Source: Rotaria macrura
Taxonomy: Eukaryota > Rotifera > Eurotatoria > Philodinida > Philodinidae
DNA length: 64,000 nt
Direction: 5' to 3'
NCBI GenBank assembly: GCA_900239685.1
Contig: OENT01000136.1
Location: 124,001-188,000, forward strand
Shown: one piece after another, positions 35,036-50,869 of the stretch
How the letters are laid out: every line of letters begins with the position of its first letter
Position numbering within the stretch: the stretch's first letter is position 1
Notes under the pieces: model-generated
The model's input: the letters and a program-made list of their open reading frames with translations, nothing else
Told to the model about the DNA's origin: nothing
Database searches by the model: none
Translations under genes and position numbers: made by a program

Positions 35036-35971
35036 TTACAAGAAATGTTCAAAGGTGTTACCATTAACATCAATACAAAATTTAAGTCTTTTCAAAATAT
35101 CATTAAAAACACTTCGTAATGTTTGTTTTTTATGGTTTTGATTTCTTTTTCGATTTCTGTCCTTCAATTCATGAATATCTTCAAAATGCGTTTTGTACAC
35201 GTTTGATTTGATATAACCCCAGAGATAGAAGTCAAGAGGAGTTAGATCTGGAGATCGCGGCGCCCAAGAAATTGGTCCACCTCTACCAATCCATTTATCA
35301 TTGAAATTCTCATCTAACCATGCACGAACTCCTTTTGAAAAATGCGCTGGAGCGCCATCTTGTTGAAAAATGATTTTTTTATGCAGCCTTTTCTTTTGTA
35401 GAATTGGATAAAAATAATTTTTTAGCATATTCAAATAGTTTTTTTTATTGATTGTGTCTTCTTCAAAAAAATAAGGACCAATTATCTGCTTGCTTGNCCA
35501 AATACGACAATTGTGCTTGTTCACCATCCCAGAAACATAAAAACTTGATTCATCCGAAAAGAAAACATTAGCTTCATTTTCTGGATTTTCAAGAATGGGT
35601 ATCAAAAGCTCTGACATTTCTACACGTAAATCCATATCTTCATCATATAACTGTTCAGTACAATGCATCATATATGGCTTAAATCCAATAATATCACGCA
35701 TAATACGATGTGCTTTATCCTTTGAAATGTTCATTTCTCGACCAATTTTCCTTACACTGGTTTGCGGTTCTTTGCTCAAAGTCTCTTCCACCTCATTGGC
35801 AGTGTCATCTGTAATTGTTGATGGTCTTCCAGAATGGACGCGATCTTCAACTGAACCAGTTTTAAGAAACTTTTGATAGATAGATGTAATAGTATGCCGC
35901 TCCGGAATCTCTGTCAATTCTCGTTGTCGTAATTCACGAATCACCATTACTGACGATTCAAATTTTGCCAT
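35036..35971 (-). CDS. Mariner-like transposase
   Basis: A 311-residue DDE/D transposase. The N-terminal helix-turn-helix part (ERHTITSIYQKFLKTGSVED, then HSGRPSTITDDTANEVEETL) binds the terminal repeats. The catalytic core has FFSDESSFYVSG (first Asp), IIFQQDGAPAHFS (second Asp) and RSPDLTPLDFYLWGYIK (third Asp). I count 36 residues between the second and third Asp. An unresolved base at 35497 leaves one residue unknown (CRIWXSKQI). The first helix-turn-helix looks short against relatives, so activity cannot be assumed. Single exon, as usual for this class. Confidence 0.92.
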   Translation of the reverse strand: MAKFESSVMVIRELRQRELTEIPERHTITSIYQKFLKTGSVEDRVHSGRPSTITDDTANEVEETLSKEPQTSVRKIGREMNISKDKAHRIMRDIIGFKPYMMHCTEQLYDEDMDLRVEMSELLIPILENPENEANVFFSDESSFYVSGMVNKHNCRIWXSKQIIGPYFFEEDTINKKNYLNMLKNYFYPILQKKRLHKKIIFQQDGAPAHFSKGVRAWLDENFNDKWIGRGGPISWAPRSPDLTPLDFYLWGYIKSNVYKTHFEDIHELKDRNRKRNQNHKKQTLRSVFNDILKRLKFCIDVNGNTFEHFL

Positions 35972-36045
35972 TAGGAGAACGATCTAGATTTTGATCTCTA
36001 AAGAATATGACATTTTTTAAATCTGAATTATAACTATACTTGGAG

Positions 36046-36143
36046 CATTTCTCTTTCAAACAAAAAAAGATTTTATGGGTTTCTTTAAAAAATGACTGAG
36101 ATATTCAATTTTCTTTTTGGTAGATGACTTTTGCGACACCCTG
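36046..36143 (-). repeat. Right terminal inverted repeat
   Basis: Complement of the left repeat, ending TTTTGCGACACCCTG and followed by the TA target copy. Confidence 0.9.
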
Positions 36144-36145
36144 TA

Positions 36146-39100
36146 CTACTTGAAATATCCGATTAAGATTTTTGTATCGATCAAGAAATAATTCAAAAAC
36201 GTTTTTCTGCCTTTCTGTCGCAGTTAAAACACAGTCACGTCTCGTTTTCAATTTATGATGTATAATTCAAAATTTACTTGTTCAAATTATGCCAGCTTAA
36301 TAAGGAGGAGTTGGCTGTGTTGTCTCGAGACCAGGATGAGAAGCTCAACTCTTGAAAATTCCATGTGCCACGATAATTGAATGTGACAAGGAATATTAAT
36401 AAGATAAAGTAGAATTGAATACGGATGAAGATCCAATAATATATTCAATTGAAGAGAAAAGAAATGAGAACAAGAACTACTTAGCAAGAGTTGTGAGATA
36501 CGAGACTAGTAAAACTTTAAGTAAATACACCCGAAGAACTAGTGGAAGGTATTCAAAGAATGAATATAGGTATATCTCGATGAAAAGGAGTGATTAGATG
36601 AATAAGAAAAGGAGAGAGACACACTAGAAAGTGAAGCAACAACGTAATCATACACAACAACAAGCACTAAGATAACATAAGCGACGATTATGCCGTCACA
36701 AGGGGTCAACTTTTTTCTATAATTTTACTACTCGACGATACACTTCAAGAGGCTCATTTATAATATCGTTCGCATTAGACAATTTATGGGTTTGGTTTAA
36801 CTTATCTTTCTGCCGAAAGTAGTACCGTTCTTTTGAAGTGAGACTTTTCTAATTACGTTGCGCGATTACTTCAAATGACAACAGATCAATCTTAACACTT
36901 TAGAAAAAACCAAATCTTTATTTAAAAAAGTAAATAAGAACTTATTCAATATCAGCTACTGTGAACTCGACGTCAGAATGGAATGAAAGAAATCTTCATT
37001 CGTTCTGAAGGTTAGTACGTGAACTGTGCGTGGCTGAGTAAATTAAGAATTTTTATTATTACAAAATGCAAGAACTACATGAACTTGACATCTTATATTA
37101 TCGCCAAAGTGAAGTAATAGACTGTTTCTCCAAAGTATTGATTGCTCGATGGATGAATGAAACGAACCGGTTTTTCTTCAATAAAACAAAAAATTTTGAC
37201 CTGCCGGACTGGTTCGAAAAAATCGCATCAAGTTTCTAGTATGAATCAAATGAGATACAGAAAGTTGTGTTTTCATCAACTTTTAACAACCTAAAAATCT
37301 GTATGACCATGCCTTCATTAGAAAATTAAGGAAGCCGACTAATTCTAACTTTTATTCACTTTTCATACAGTACCGAAAGACGATTTACATATATTGTACC
37401 AATCCAAAAAGACTTCGAGTCACTAATTAAAATGATGATTGAGTCAGTCTCGCTAAACTCATTTTCTATGAACAATCGACTGATATCCTCGATGTGATTA
37501 TCCATAGAAATCAATTGAATACTGACTGAACCATCAGAAAAAAGAATACTCTACTATTTAGTGAATCTCTAGTTGAATGAATTTATTTAGAACAATAAAT
37601 ACTTTCTTTAAAAAAACTCACCAACGAGTCATTCATTTGCAATAGAGACACAGAAGCGGCAGTTTTAATTTGCAGACACGTTCTAGAAGTATGCGTCCTA
37701 ACGACATTGTTGGGGTCATTCCTCAGTTTCTATTGATGCATAAAAGTTCTAAATGTAGACAGATGTACATTTGTTTCAAAATCAATACTGAATTATTTTT
37801 CTAGTGAAAATATGGCTTGTATGAAAGAAAGCGTATTGTTAATATAAACTAATTAGCCGAATATTACGGCTCAGTATGTCCAGAAACTAATCATAGATGA
37901 GAAGCTGTCACAATGTCATATATCTCAGTAGAAAAAATCATACAAATATCATTTTAGACCTTTTACAAGATAATCCGAACCACCGAAAACCGCAAGATTC
38001 TAGCACTAATAATCGGAGGGTCTATTTCTTTGAAGATTTTACATAGTCAGATTAGATCGTGGTTCGACTCGGTTCAACGTCGCTAGCAAACATAAGCACC
38101 TAGATTAAAAAACATCAAAGGATAATATCTTGTACGAGATTGTTGGTGTAAGTATCGACCTCTTTTTCACTCATTAGACTTCAGTGATTCTGATTCCAAA
38201 AAAATCTGAGTTTGCTCATGCCTATCACCTGTGTCCACATCCAATGCGTTACTACTGAACGCATTAGTAAATTAAATTCTATCTGAAGAAATTTCTTGTT
38301 CCCTAAATGTCGAATAAATCACGCTTCAAGCTTAACTATGTTTTAGTTCGTAAAATAGTGTGAACATCTATTATCTGTCGACTACCATCCAATCCAAGGA
38401 AAAAGAAAGCAGTAGATATTATGTCGCAAGCCTCAAAATCCAATTGTAGATCAGTTATGATCACATCGTCATCTTAATTTCTTTTCCTGTTTCTATGGAA
38501 AATGGTCATGATTCTCATGAAAGTCTCAATTACATAGTATAATGAACAAGGTTCTATTGGATGCTTTTTGAAATGACACATTGAGTCATATTGTTAGAGA
38601 TTTTATGAGAATGAATTGGACAAGATATGTAGAGCAATGACAGATCAAGAACTAGGATGGCAATTCAATGAACACTGATTTCATAAATGAGGCAAGACTT
38701 TTTCCTTTTATACAGCATCCATTACTTATTGCTCAATAAATGTTTGAGATTTTTAAAGAACGAAGATTTTTTCCCAACATACTTAAAGCGACTGAATCAA
38801 TCTTTCATGAAAATTAATTTGTTCCTTTGAACAAAAGATTGTCTTGATGTTAAAAACACTTCTGTTGAACGTGGGATCTTCAAAATCTGTTAATGACTTC
38901 TATCAAGTCTGTCTTGTAAAGTTTATTTAGTTAAATCAATCGTGTAAGGATAAAAAAGCATGAACTTGCATATATTTCTATGCTAATTGTAATATCAAAT
39001 TATATGGAAGTATACGGTAGATTAGAAATTCAAGTTGAATAGAAGTGATTCAAAGCATGATAAAGAAGCACAGTTTTATATATTTACTGCTTAGTCGCTC

Positions 39101-40574
39101 GTGCATTATTTGCATATGCCCAGCTATGCCGTTTATTCTTTGAATATTACTTAATGAACAAGAGATTCACAAGGATATTGTAAGATTACAAAAATTGTCA
39201 TTATCAAACCTATATCGAAACAAAGTGAACTTCTTATCTTTGTTTTTCAATAGAAACAAGACTTCTGAAAATAATAGACATTGTCTCGAGAAAATCATCA
39301 ATTATAATCGAACCTGATAAATCATCGATGATACCAATTGTTTACGGGACGAACTTGTATTCATACATCCCTAGGACTCTCATAAATATGGAATGAGAGC
39401 TATTGTTCGATGATATGTTTACATAACTAACAACTTTGTAACTCAATTCATCATAGTGATTAAGAAGTCAAATAGACGTACGAGTAATAGTGAAAATAGG
39501 TTCATGTCAGACACAAGAAACCAAACTTTATTAGGTCACTATCACTGATCGATTCCGAAACAACACAATTATATCAAGTGTATCTATCTCTACGATGGCA
39601 TGAATAATCAATATGTACTTTATTGTCTTTTGTTTTTCGAGTGTTCAATTATTCTAGGGCGGCACTGGTTCAGTTGTATGATGAGGAGAAAAAGAAATAC
39701 TAGAAAGAGAACGATTGTTTGTGTTTCTAATGTCTATCGTGTTGAACATTTCTTGCTTTCTGCATTCAATAGAGCTCTCTGTGCTCACGAAAAAATATGC
39801 AATGTTAATCGAGTATCCGATGTTCATTCAATTCGAATCAAATTTTTTTCGTTCCTTTTTCGGCATTATTCTCAAGGTCAAACTTCTTGCTTTTTTCTTC
39901 TATGTTCAGGTTTTCTTCTTCGTTGTATTGAAATCATTCCTCCTCTCTTTTTTTCTAAACACACAAACGCATACAGGTCACCCACGCTATCGTCGAAATA
40001 ACAAGTTATTACTTCTTCTATTACGTTCTCTTTCTATGCGAGAGAGAGGGGGAGAGAGAGAGAGAGAGAACGAGAAAGAGAATAAGAAAGAGAATATATA
40101 TTGAACACTAGCACAAGCATGCATTTGTCGTCATTCGTTTTTCGTCTGTTTTTCCTTCTCGTTTTCTCTATATTTCTCACATTTTCCTTCGAATCACTTC
40201 TTTTTCCTCCTTTTATTCAGCACATAGTCATATGTTCGATATTGTTTGTGTAATAAAGTAGCCAGAACAAGCAACCTGTCGCATATACCCTGTTGTGCTA
40301 GAAAAAGAAAAAGAAAACATCTGTAAAAGAAAATTGCTAAGGCACAACGATTAGTGAGTATCCACTTGTCTAGGTTTTTTCATTCATTCATCTGGTGCCC
40401 ATATTGCGTATGCAATTAATGTAATTACGTTTTTTCTTCTTCATTGTGATATTCCATTGTGAACAGAAGTAGAATAGAATTATTCTGAAAGTATATATAC
40501 ACAGATGAGCTTGAATTTATCAACTGATTTAAAGCTTATGTATACATATTTTAGAAAACAATATAGAATAAAAC
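36146..40574. other. Gene-poor 4.4-kb stretch with a GA microsatellite
   Basis: No gene recognised. A purine (GA)n-type tract occupies about 40040-40095, roughly 500 bp upstream of the kinesin start. Nearby open frames are low-complexity Phe/Arg-rich readings of this compositional bias. Confidence 0.5.
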
Positions 40575-43976
<3,402 letters not shown>

Positions 43977-46495
43977 CTGACCAAATTAAATATACTTTAT
44001 ATATATTTTTTTCTTTTTCGTTTATTTCTCTGATTTATGACTTTTCATTGGGTGTGTTTGTCTTATAAAATATGAATGACGACGAATATAAATATATATA
44101 ATGTCAAACAGAAGCAGTGAATAACCAAATAAAAATAAAATGATCATGCCTGCTTCAACATTTTATCTGCATTAAATCAAAGAATTCTCTAGTTTTCGAA
44201 TATCATACGAAAGGAATTAAAATTTCTGTAGTAGAAGGATTGATTCAAGTGTCATTTAATCGACTTATCTACGATAGGAGGATTATTTAACTTTTCAAGA
44301 TAAGATATCGTGTTGACAGTTATATCAAAGTTACGCAATCGTCATCTTTATTCTCTAGTTTTACTCAATTAAATAGAAATTAAGATTTGTAATATTTGAA
44401 AATTATTCTTCATTTCAGTGGTTACATATTTCACTTCATCTCTTAATAGATAAACTTAAGATTGTCGAAGAAATGTCCTGTAATCGATAAAACGTTTTGC
44501 CTTGATTAGCAGATAAATTAATGGAACGATTCTTTCAATCATTACATGCAGCATATTCTTTATCAATCGTTTTTTCATTTAAATACCGAGCATCAATGTT
44601 CGCTATGCAATAATTATTGAATCACTTTTCAGTATACATCTGTCGCATGTCGGAATTAAAAAAAAATAAAAATCATCGATTTATAAAATGTTACTATATA
44701 TTTCTAGAAGTCTAATGCAAGTTTTTTTGTGTTGTTGTTGATGGAATCTTTCTTGCAATGATTTATGCTATCAGTAATTGTTAGCATATCTTTTTATTGC
44801 TTGTTGATTAAGTTGTGCAACATATTGTGGCTGCTGATTATATGAATGAAGCATCGTTGATGTTGAGCAGTAAAGAATTGTGCTCGAGGCAATGGAATCG
44901 GTGGAGAAAAATCTAATGCATAATCATCATCGTTGATAGTTTTTGATGCATTGAAAAAAGTAACCAAATATACCCGTGAATCATAGCATGGTAGTGAAGA
45001 AGATTCTAAATGATTGATTATCTTAGTTACAGATCGATTATAAAGATCTGATCGAGCTTTATGCAAATGACGAGAGTGGAATGCTATCACAAAAATTCCG
45101 CATAATTAAAAATGGGGGTAACTACATCTCTTTTTATGATCATCTTTAACTCTATAACTCGCTGAAATCATAAGGTTAAGAATCATAGCAAGAAAGAGAA
45201 TTTTAATGTGTGCTTTTTCCAATCAATAATTCTTAATAATACGGGAACAATAAAGAGCATACTAATTTCGATAAAGAGATTCATATAAAAAACTAATTAC
45301 ATATGTTGTTGATGTTCTCAAAGTGATGGTTCAAACGGAATACTATCAGCAAATAACATAGATGTAGGAAGCAATGATCGAACTAGTAATAGCCATCCAT
45401 GCTTTTCCCTTCAAATAGAAAAAAGATGACGAATGCTTGATATTGATTACATCTGTGGAAACTTTACTAGTTGAACTTCGCAGAGAAGAAATCATGAAGA
45501 AGATGTTTTTAATCGCAGAATTGTGTTTAGAAAAGACCAACGAAGTCGAGAAACAAGCTTAAATATTTTATTCATTGTGATTCTCTTACGCATACAACTC
45601 GTGTGATCGTATGACTTGTTCTATGTAGTGTTGTTAAAAGAATCGAAGTATTTAGTCCAATATATAAACAAACCATGTACACACATAATCATTGTCCCAG
45701 ATGCAAGTGAAATCTTCTTTCATTACTTAATAATCTGGTGCAAATAGGCCAAGTAGACCATTTAATTCTATAACATATTGGTATAAACACATTAGTATCG
45801 ACTAGAGAGCACCAAGAATAGATGTCATTAGAAAATAAGATCATTAAGTGTTTTGTTATCTATTATTCACAAAATTTGGTAAGCACATATCAATCAGAAT
45901 CGAATAAAACAACAAACAAAGAACTGGCATTAAGTATAAACCAAATTGACTGATGTACATTTTGCCAATTTATGTTCGTATGCATAGTTATTAATTCTTC
46001 TTTCTTGTGACCTGAAGCGTGGGCAAGTAATTATTGTGATGTTTTCATTAACAATTATTCAGTAAGTTTATCAGCATAAATGTCTTTTTTTGTTGGTTTT
46101 CTCTTACAGAAAGATGACTGTGAAGATAATTTAAGATTCAAATGTTTCCGTAAAGTTAAATAACATCTTATCTACTATGTAATGATAGATTACGTTTAAT
46201 GAAAATAACGTATTGTTAACAGTTCTATTGCTAAAATCATCAAATTTTTATTCCCGAATGGCAAAATTAAAGGGTTACAGTTTTAAATCACAGCTAGAAT
46301 AGATTGATAGCACTGACTATTGAAATTGACGTTACGCCATTAATGCAAGTGTGTCGATTTCTACATTTTATTAATCCTTCTAAATACATGGCAATACTGG
46401 AAGTCTTCGTACTCACACTAAATACTGGACAAATAATTATTTTCGGATGCTTTAATTTCCTGCAAATATCAGTTCGATCAAATAGCGACACTCAC
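43977..46495. other. Non-coding stretch after kinesin-13
   Basis: Holds the kinesin 3' UTR (AATAAA-like signals near 44128-44137). A weak minus-strand frame at 44794-45090 is discussed under rejected items. Nothing else recognised. Confidence 0.45.
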
Positions 46496-46499
46496 TTAA

Positions 46500-46581
46500 C
46501 CCTTTCCGGCCGGATGTTGCCATATGGCAACATTTTCCCCTATAGGGGTAGGGCATTTTTCAAACCGCCGGCCGTAAAGGG
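46500..46581. mobile_element. 82-bp TTAA-flanked MITE, piggyBac-like
   Basis: TTAA occurs on both sides (46496-46499, 46582-46585). The ends are inverted repeats CCCTTTCCGGCCGG and CCGGCCGTAAAGGG, matching at 13 of 14 positions. TTAA targets with CCCTTT termini are the signature of piggyBac-type elements. Inside are two perfect palindromes: TGTTGCCATATGGCAACA (46515-46532) and CCCCTATAGGGG (46537-46548). There is no coding capacity, so it would need a transposase from elsewhere. Confidence 0.8.
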
Positions 46582-46585
46582 TTAA

Positions 46586-48119
46586 TTCACATCGAGATCA
46601 TAAGAGTATCTGGTAGAGCAATATATATAACGCAAAAAGAGATGACGTATAATTACAACCTAGGCCCGAAAGTACTCCCAGGTCGAGAAGTATGGACTGG
46701 ATTCTAAAGGAAAGCACCTAACATGTTAGGAACTTGGAAACAGGGATCAGATGAAAGGATCCAATGACCGAACTTATCGAATTCCAGCCGAAACCATCAG
46801 GAAGTTGACAGTACAATACGGTCAACGGATTCTCACGTCTAATTCCACACATTTTCCCTTGACTTACGACCGAAAATTCATATAATCTTGATTCAGGAGT
46901 CGCCGGGCTGGACTTGAAAGTAATATAGAAGTGGAAACTTTTTCGGTGAATTCCTAGCAGTTTTTTAATACTTGCCAGCAATAAATAATCAAAAATCATC
47001 GAAAAAGAATCATTTAATCTTTCAGCTGGAATACTGCTTTCATATTCTCAAGACGTTTCCACATGACTCTGGTGGTTTTTGTAGTAATTATCTTTCTGAA
47101 AATCATAGATCCGAGAGACAACGTATTCGTTGAGCATGAGATAGAAAAGATAAACTAATTCATATCTTGATAGTTTTCATATTTCTATACTCGTTTGTTC
47201 TTTAGAATTTCGTTAATTGTGTTGAGATTACAAAAATAGCTAAAGATGTTGCAACCAAGAAGAATCATTTCGATAATCGAATCCGAGCAAAATCCAGTTA
47301 GATTGTCATAGGGTGTTTATAAAATCGACGAAATCCAATCAGAATTCGGGAGATGAAATGACTTTTGGATCGGTAGTTTTGAATATTATCGGATTCTGCT
47401 GTTGAAATTTGATGGAATTCTACTCGAGCTTATGACTCATCTCTAATAATGAGATCAGGTACTAATTTTCGCCTAGTTAAGAAAATAGAGTTGATTCATT
47501 AGGTCTGTCTTTAGGCTTGTCTCCCGGAACGGAATCCTATCGAATGTGATATTGGATTTGTTCACCTGTGGCGTGATTGGTCACTCAAGACGTCTTTTAT
47601 TACATTGTTTATATTTACTATATAAAGACAATGAACAACTAAAGTAGAATAATGGAGCATATGTACAACTCTATTCGGTTGCAATGCGGTAGTATTTCAG
47701 CTTTAAGGCGATAACTGCATACAGTTGCCCTAGTTACTACCTGATTGCGGCATCATAAGACGCAATAAAATGGTATTCGTATACAGTGTTACGTAAACAA
47801 GTTGTATTGATTTAGTACTATGAAAATGTGGCATACGGTAACGGCGTGAACTTAACTATGTCACGCTAACATATGATATTCATTCTTTGAATTTATTTCA
47901 TAATATGATATAATGAAATGTTCCAAAATTACACATGATAGAACAATCACTTGAATTGGTGCATATGAATCAATATGATCACGTATTGGAATCGTGTCTA
48001 TTCTCCGCTATTGTTGTTGGTGATGATTCGAACGAATTTCTGCTGTTCAATATTTCATACCCATGTCAATCGTTCCGATCACCGAATACTGCACGAAAGA
48101 CATGGGAAAATCATCGTAT
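46586..48119. other. Non-coding, probably repeat-derived stretch
   Basis: GC-richer patch at 46660-46990 beginning near CCCAGGTCGAGAAG (46682), a motif also seen at the edge of two fold-back elements further on. A segment GGAATACTGCTTTCA at about 47030 echoes the hairpin arms at 48120-48288. No gene recognised. Confidence 0.4.
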
Positions 48120-48288
48120 CCTGCAGAAAAACATCGAAACATGGAAGCAGTATTCCAACCGGAGAGTTTTCGAATTTTTATGCAATAGTTTCTGACGGGT
48201 TCCTATCAGAAAGAACAGGAATTGCTTGGAATCTGCGTGAAAATTTTCCGGCCGGAATACTGCATTAATGTTTCGATGTTTTCCTGCG
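48120..48288. repeat. Hairpin (fold-back) element
   Basis: Arms 48120-48162 and 48248-48288 pair over about 42 bp. They share AACATCGAAACAT and GCAGTATTCC in opposite orientation and end on CCGG. The loop is 85 bp. The surrounding sequence has further partial complementarity, so the full element may be larger. Confidence 0.75.
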
Positions 48289-50869
48289 GGAACCGACTCG
48301 TACCTCTCGAACGGGGACTGTACCATGATACTGTATTATTAAATAAAGATATTCAAGAATGGAAACCAATGTTAAAACTATCAAAATCAAAAAATATAGT
48401 TGATTTATACTTTGAAACATTATCATTTCAACAAGCTTCTTCAACCATTCTCTGTCACTTCTTAGAGGATCTATGGCCATTCCAGTATCGTCTACTATAA
48501 CAGAAAGAACGTCTAGAAAAATGAAACTCATGAAAGCAACTGCTCGTAACAGTATGTCTGACACTAGACTAACTGCTTTGTCATCGTTGGCTATTGAGAG
48601 AGATATTATTGTTAATTATGAAAAAAAAATCTAGATAATCGCAAATCAATATAAGAACAGTCAATTACTAATTATTATTATTTCTACTCCTGTTGTTTTC
48701 TTTTGATGTTTACACAATCTATTTAATAGAAGCACGTGCAAGTTGTTGTAGTCTACTCTTTATAAGCCAGAAATTGCGAAGAGACTCTTGGCTGTGTTGA
48801 TCGTCCATCGAACAATTCTCAAGTTGAAAATTCCAACTGTTATCGAGATGATCTTAAGACTATCGGGTACCACTCACTCTCCATAATTTTCTGGTTACAC
48901 CACTAACTTGTCGGGAAAAAGAAACTGTTTTCATGCAATCTTATGTTGTATCTTGTTTTCACAATGAACGGACTAGAAAAAAAGGCTACTGTTATTTATT
49001 TCTCTACACTGAATAGAAAGTTAACTAGAACTGTAAATTATCATTCTTAAGACAAAAGAGTGCCTCTGTACTGTTGCTGCTAGTAGGATTCTAGTTTTTA
49101 TGTTACGAGATCAATGATAATGTCTTTTTTTGAAAAATTTATTCAGAATTCTTCATCGATACGACTAAGTCAGATTTTGACGATGGAACATGTGCATGAG
49201 ATAGTACTTTCACCCTCTCTGCTCAGCAGTCGTCTCTTTTGCTCAAGTTGAACTGTTTAATAAAGGCGACATTTGCTATAGAAGTAGAATATCATATGCT
49301 AAATTAAACTAATAGTTAAATTTTAACATCAACTTTAATATTTACTTTCCCAAGGCAAACTTATTCACAAATCAACTTCGATATACACACATATGAAATA
49401 TATATATATATTTCAAATAAAATGAATTTCTATTCGATTTATGAAACATACATTTAATCAACTTGACGTTTACACTCGTATACAATTTGGTTTCACAAGA
49501 TGATCTAAATATTGAGCGTGAAGAAATAAAACACTCACTATGCTTTCTTAGATTCTCCGTGTCACCTTAAACCTATCAGCAATACAGATCAGACTAAGGT
49601 CATATTAACTATTAGGTCATTTTTAGCTAGATTTATTTTGCTCTTGTAACTAATTCTTTTTGAATTATAAATGAATCAACAGTTCCATGTTGAGATTTAG
49701 ATATTACTCGTTATGATTTATTTAACTGATCAATATAGTACTTGTATTATTAGTGCTTTTTATTTCGATGATAATATTTTTTTGTCAACATAAAAATAAC
49801 TCGTGACGTGGATTGAATGTAGATGTTCTCTCTGATGTTAACAACTTCTATACTCGTCCGTTAATTCTCATTATAATAGTTTTACTCATGTAGGATAAAA
49901 ATCTTGCAAAACAACTACATTTATTATTGTATTATTCAAATTAACTACTATGGAAAGACTGCTGAGAAATTAAGTACATATCCAATAGACAAAATAATAA
50001 GTTCATGACATGGAGAAATGTCAACAGACTTCGACTCAGGTGTTCTTATGGTGAGACATTCCTTACAAAGACATTTTTTGTCTGAAGATTCTCGTTCTTG
50101 TTTCAAATTAATTAGTTGAAAATTCTATTTTTACATGTTGTGGAAGATAATTTCTTGAACGAAAAGATTCTTATCGTAATACTATGTTTATCATATATTT
50201 CCATTTTTAGAAAAATAAAGCCTGATGAAATTTCTTGTTTTTTTGTTCTTATTAATCCTGACCATCGTCATGTCTAGATTCTAGGTCGTATGGATTCATG
50301 CTTTTACTTTCTCTTTTTGTTCGTCTCTTTTTTCATATATTGCCACGCGACGATTAGAAATACGTACCATTTGAATTTCATCGTCGACTGATGCTTCGAA
50401 TGTTTTGAGCTCGTGGAATAAAACTATGATTATGACGGCGGTGACTATCAAAGATAGACATCTAACTCTAGTTTCTGATTATTTTCTAATTTCAAGACAT
50501 CTAATGATGATCCTTTGCTCTTTTTTTTTGTCCATCGAGACAGAATAGAAACTGTGTATATTGACAATAATACTTTTATCTTCGTGCTTGTGTTGATAGA
50601 CTGCGTTACATACTGTTAGTTTAGTATAAACGTGATGATTGATGTTCGCTATTAGATTTTCTCTTTCGTCATAGTTTGTTCTGTCTTGACATGATAAACA
50701 CACCTACATCCATCATATGAATTGTGCGCCTTTTCTTTCTTTTTCTCTTCCACATGATCGTCTTTTGCTTTTGCACTCCTTGCACTTCTAGTATAAACTT
50801 TATAACATCCACAGCGATGCTAGTGCATAAAATCGTGCTGGTTAATATTTTAGTTTTTGTCTTGTTGAT
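48289..50869. other. Non-coding stretch before the Tousled-like kinase
   Basis: Contains an AT-rich palindromic run near 49405-49424 (GAAATATATATATATATTTC). A short coding-looking segment at 48340-48500 is listed under rejected items. The kinase promoter should lie near the end of this stretch. Confidence 0.45.

Larger units (their letters stand above)
34909..36143. mobile_element. Near-intact Tc1/mariner-superfamily transposon, 1235 bp
   Basis: Long terminal inverted repeats begin CAGGGTGTCGCAAAAGTCAT on each side. A TA dinucleotide flanks both ends (34907-34908 and 36144-36145), the target duplication of this superfamily. The transposase lies on the minus strand inside. The terminal repeats differ at only about two positions over some 98 bp, and the frame is open apart from one ambiguous base, so the insertion is young. 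Confidence 0.95.

Noticed and set aside
38056-38090. GTTCGACTC resembling a tRNA B box
   Set aside because: No A box or cloverleaf stems around it.
39600-40104. Two overlapping 130-codon frames upstream of kinesin-13
   Set aside because: Phe/Arg/Glu-biased readings of low-complexity DNA and the GA microsatellite.
44794-45090. Minus-strand 98-codon frame with a possible acceptor upstream
   Set aside because: Some protein-like composition, but no start, partner exon or family match was found.
48340-48500. Short coding-looking segment reading HDTVLLNKDIQEWKPMLKL
   Set aside because: Lies beside a hairpin element, too short and without exon signals to call even as a pseudogene.
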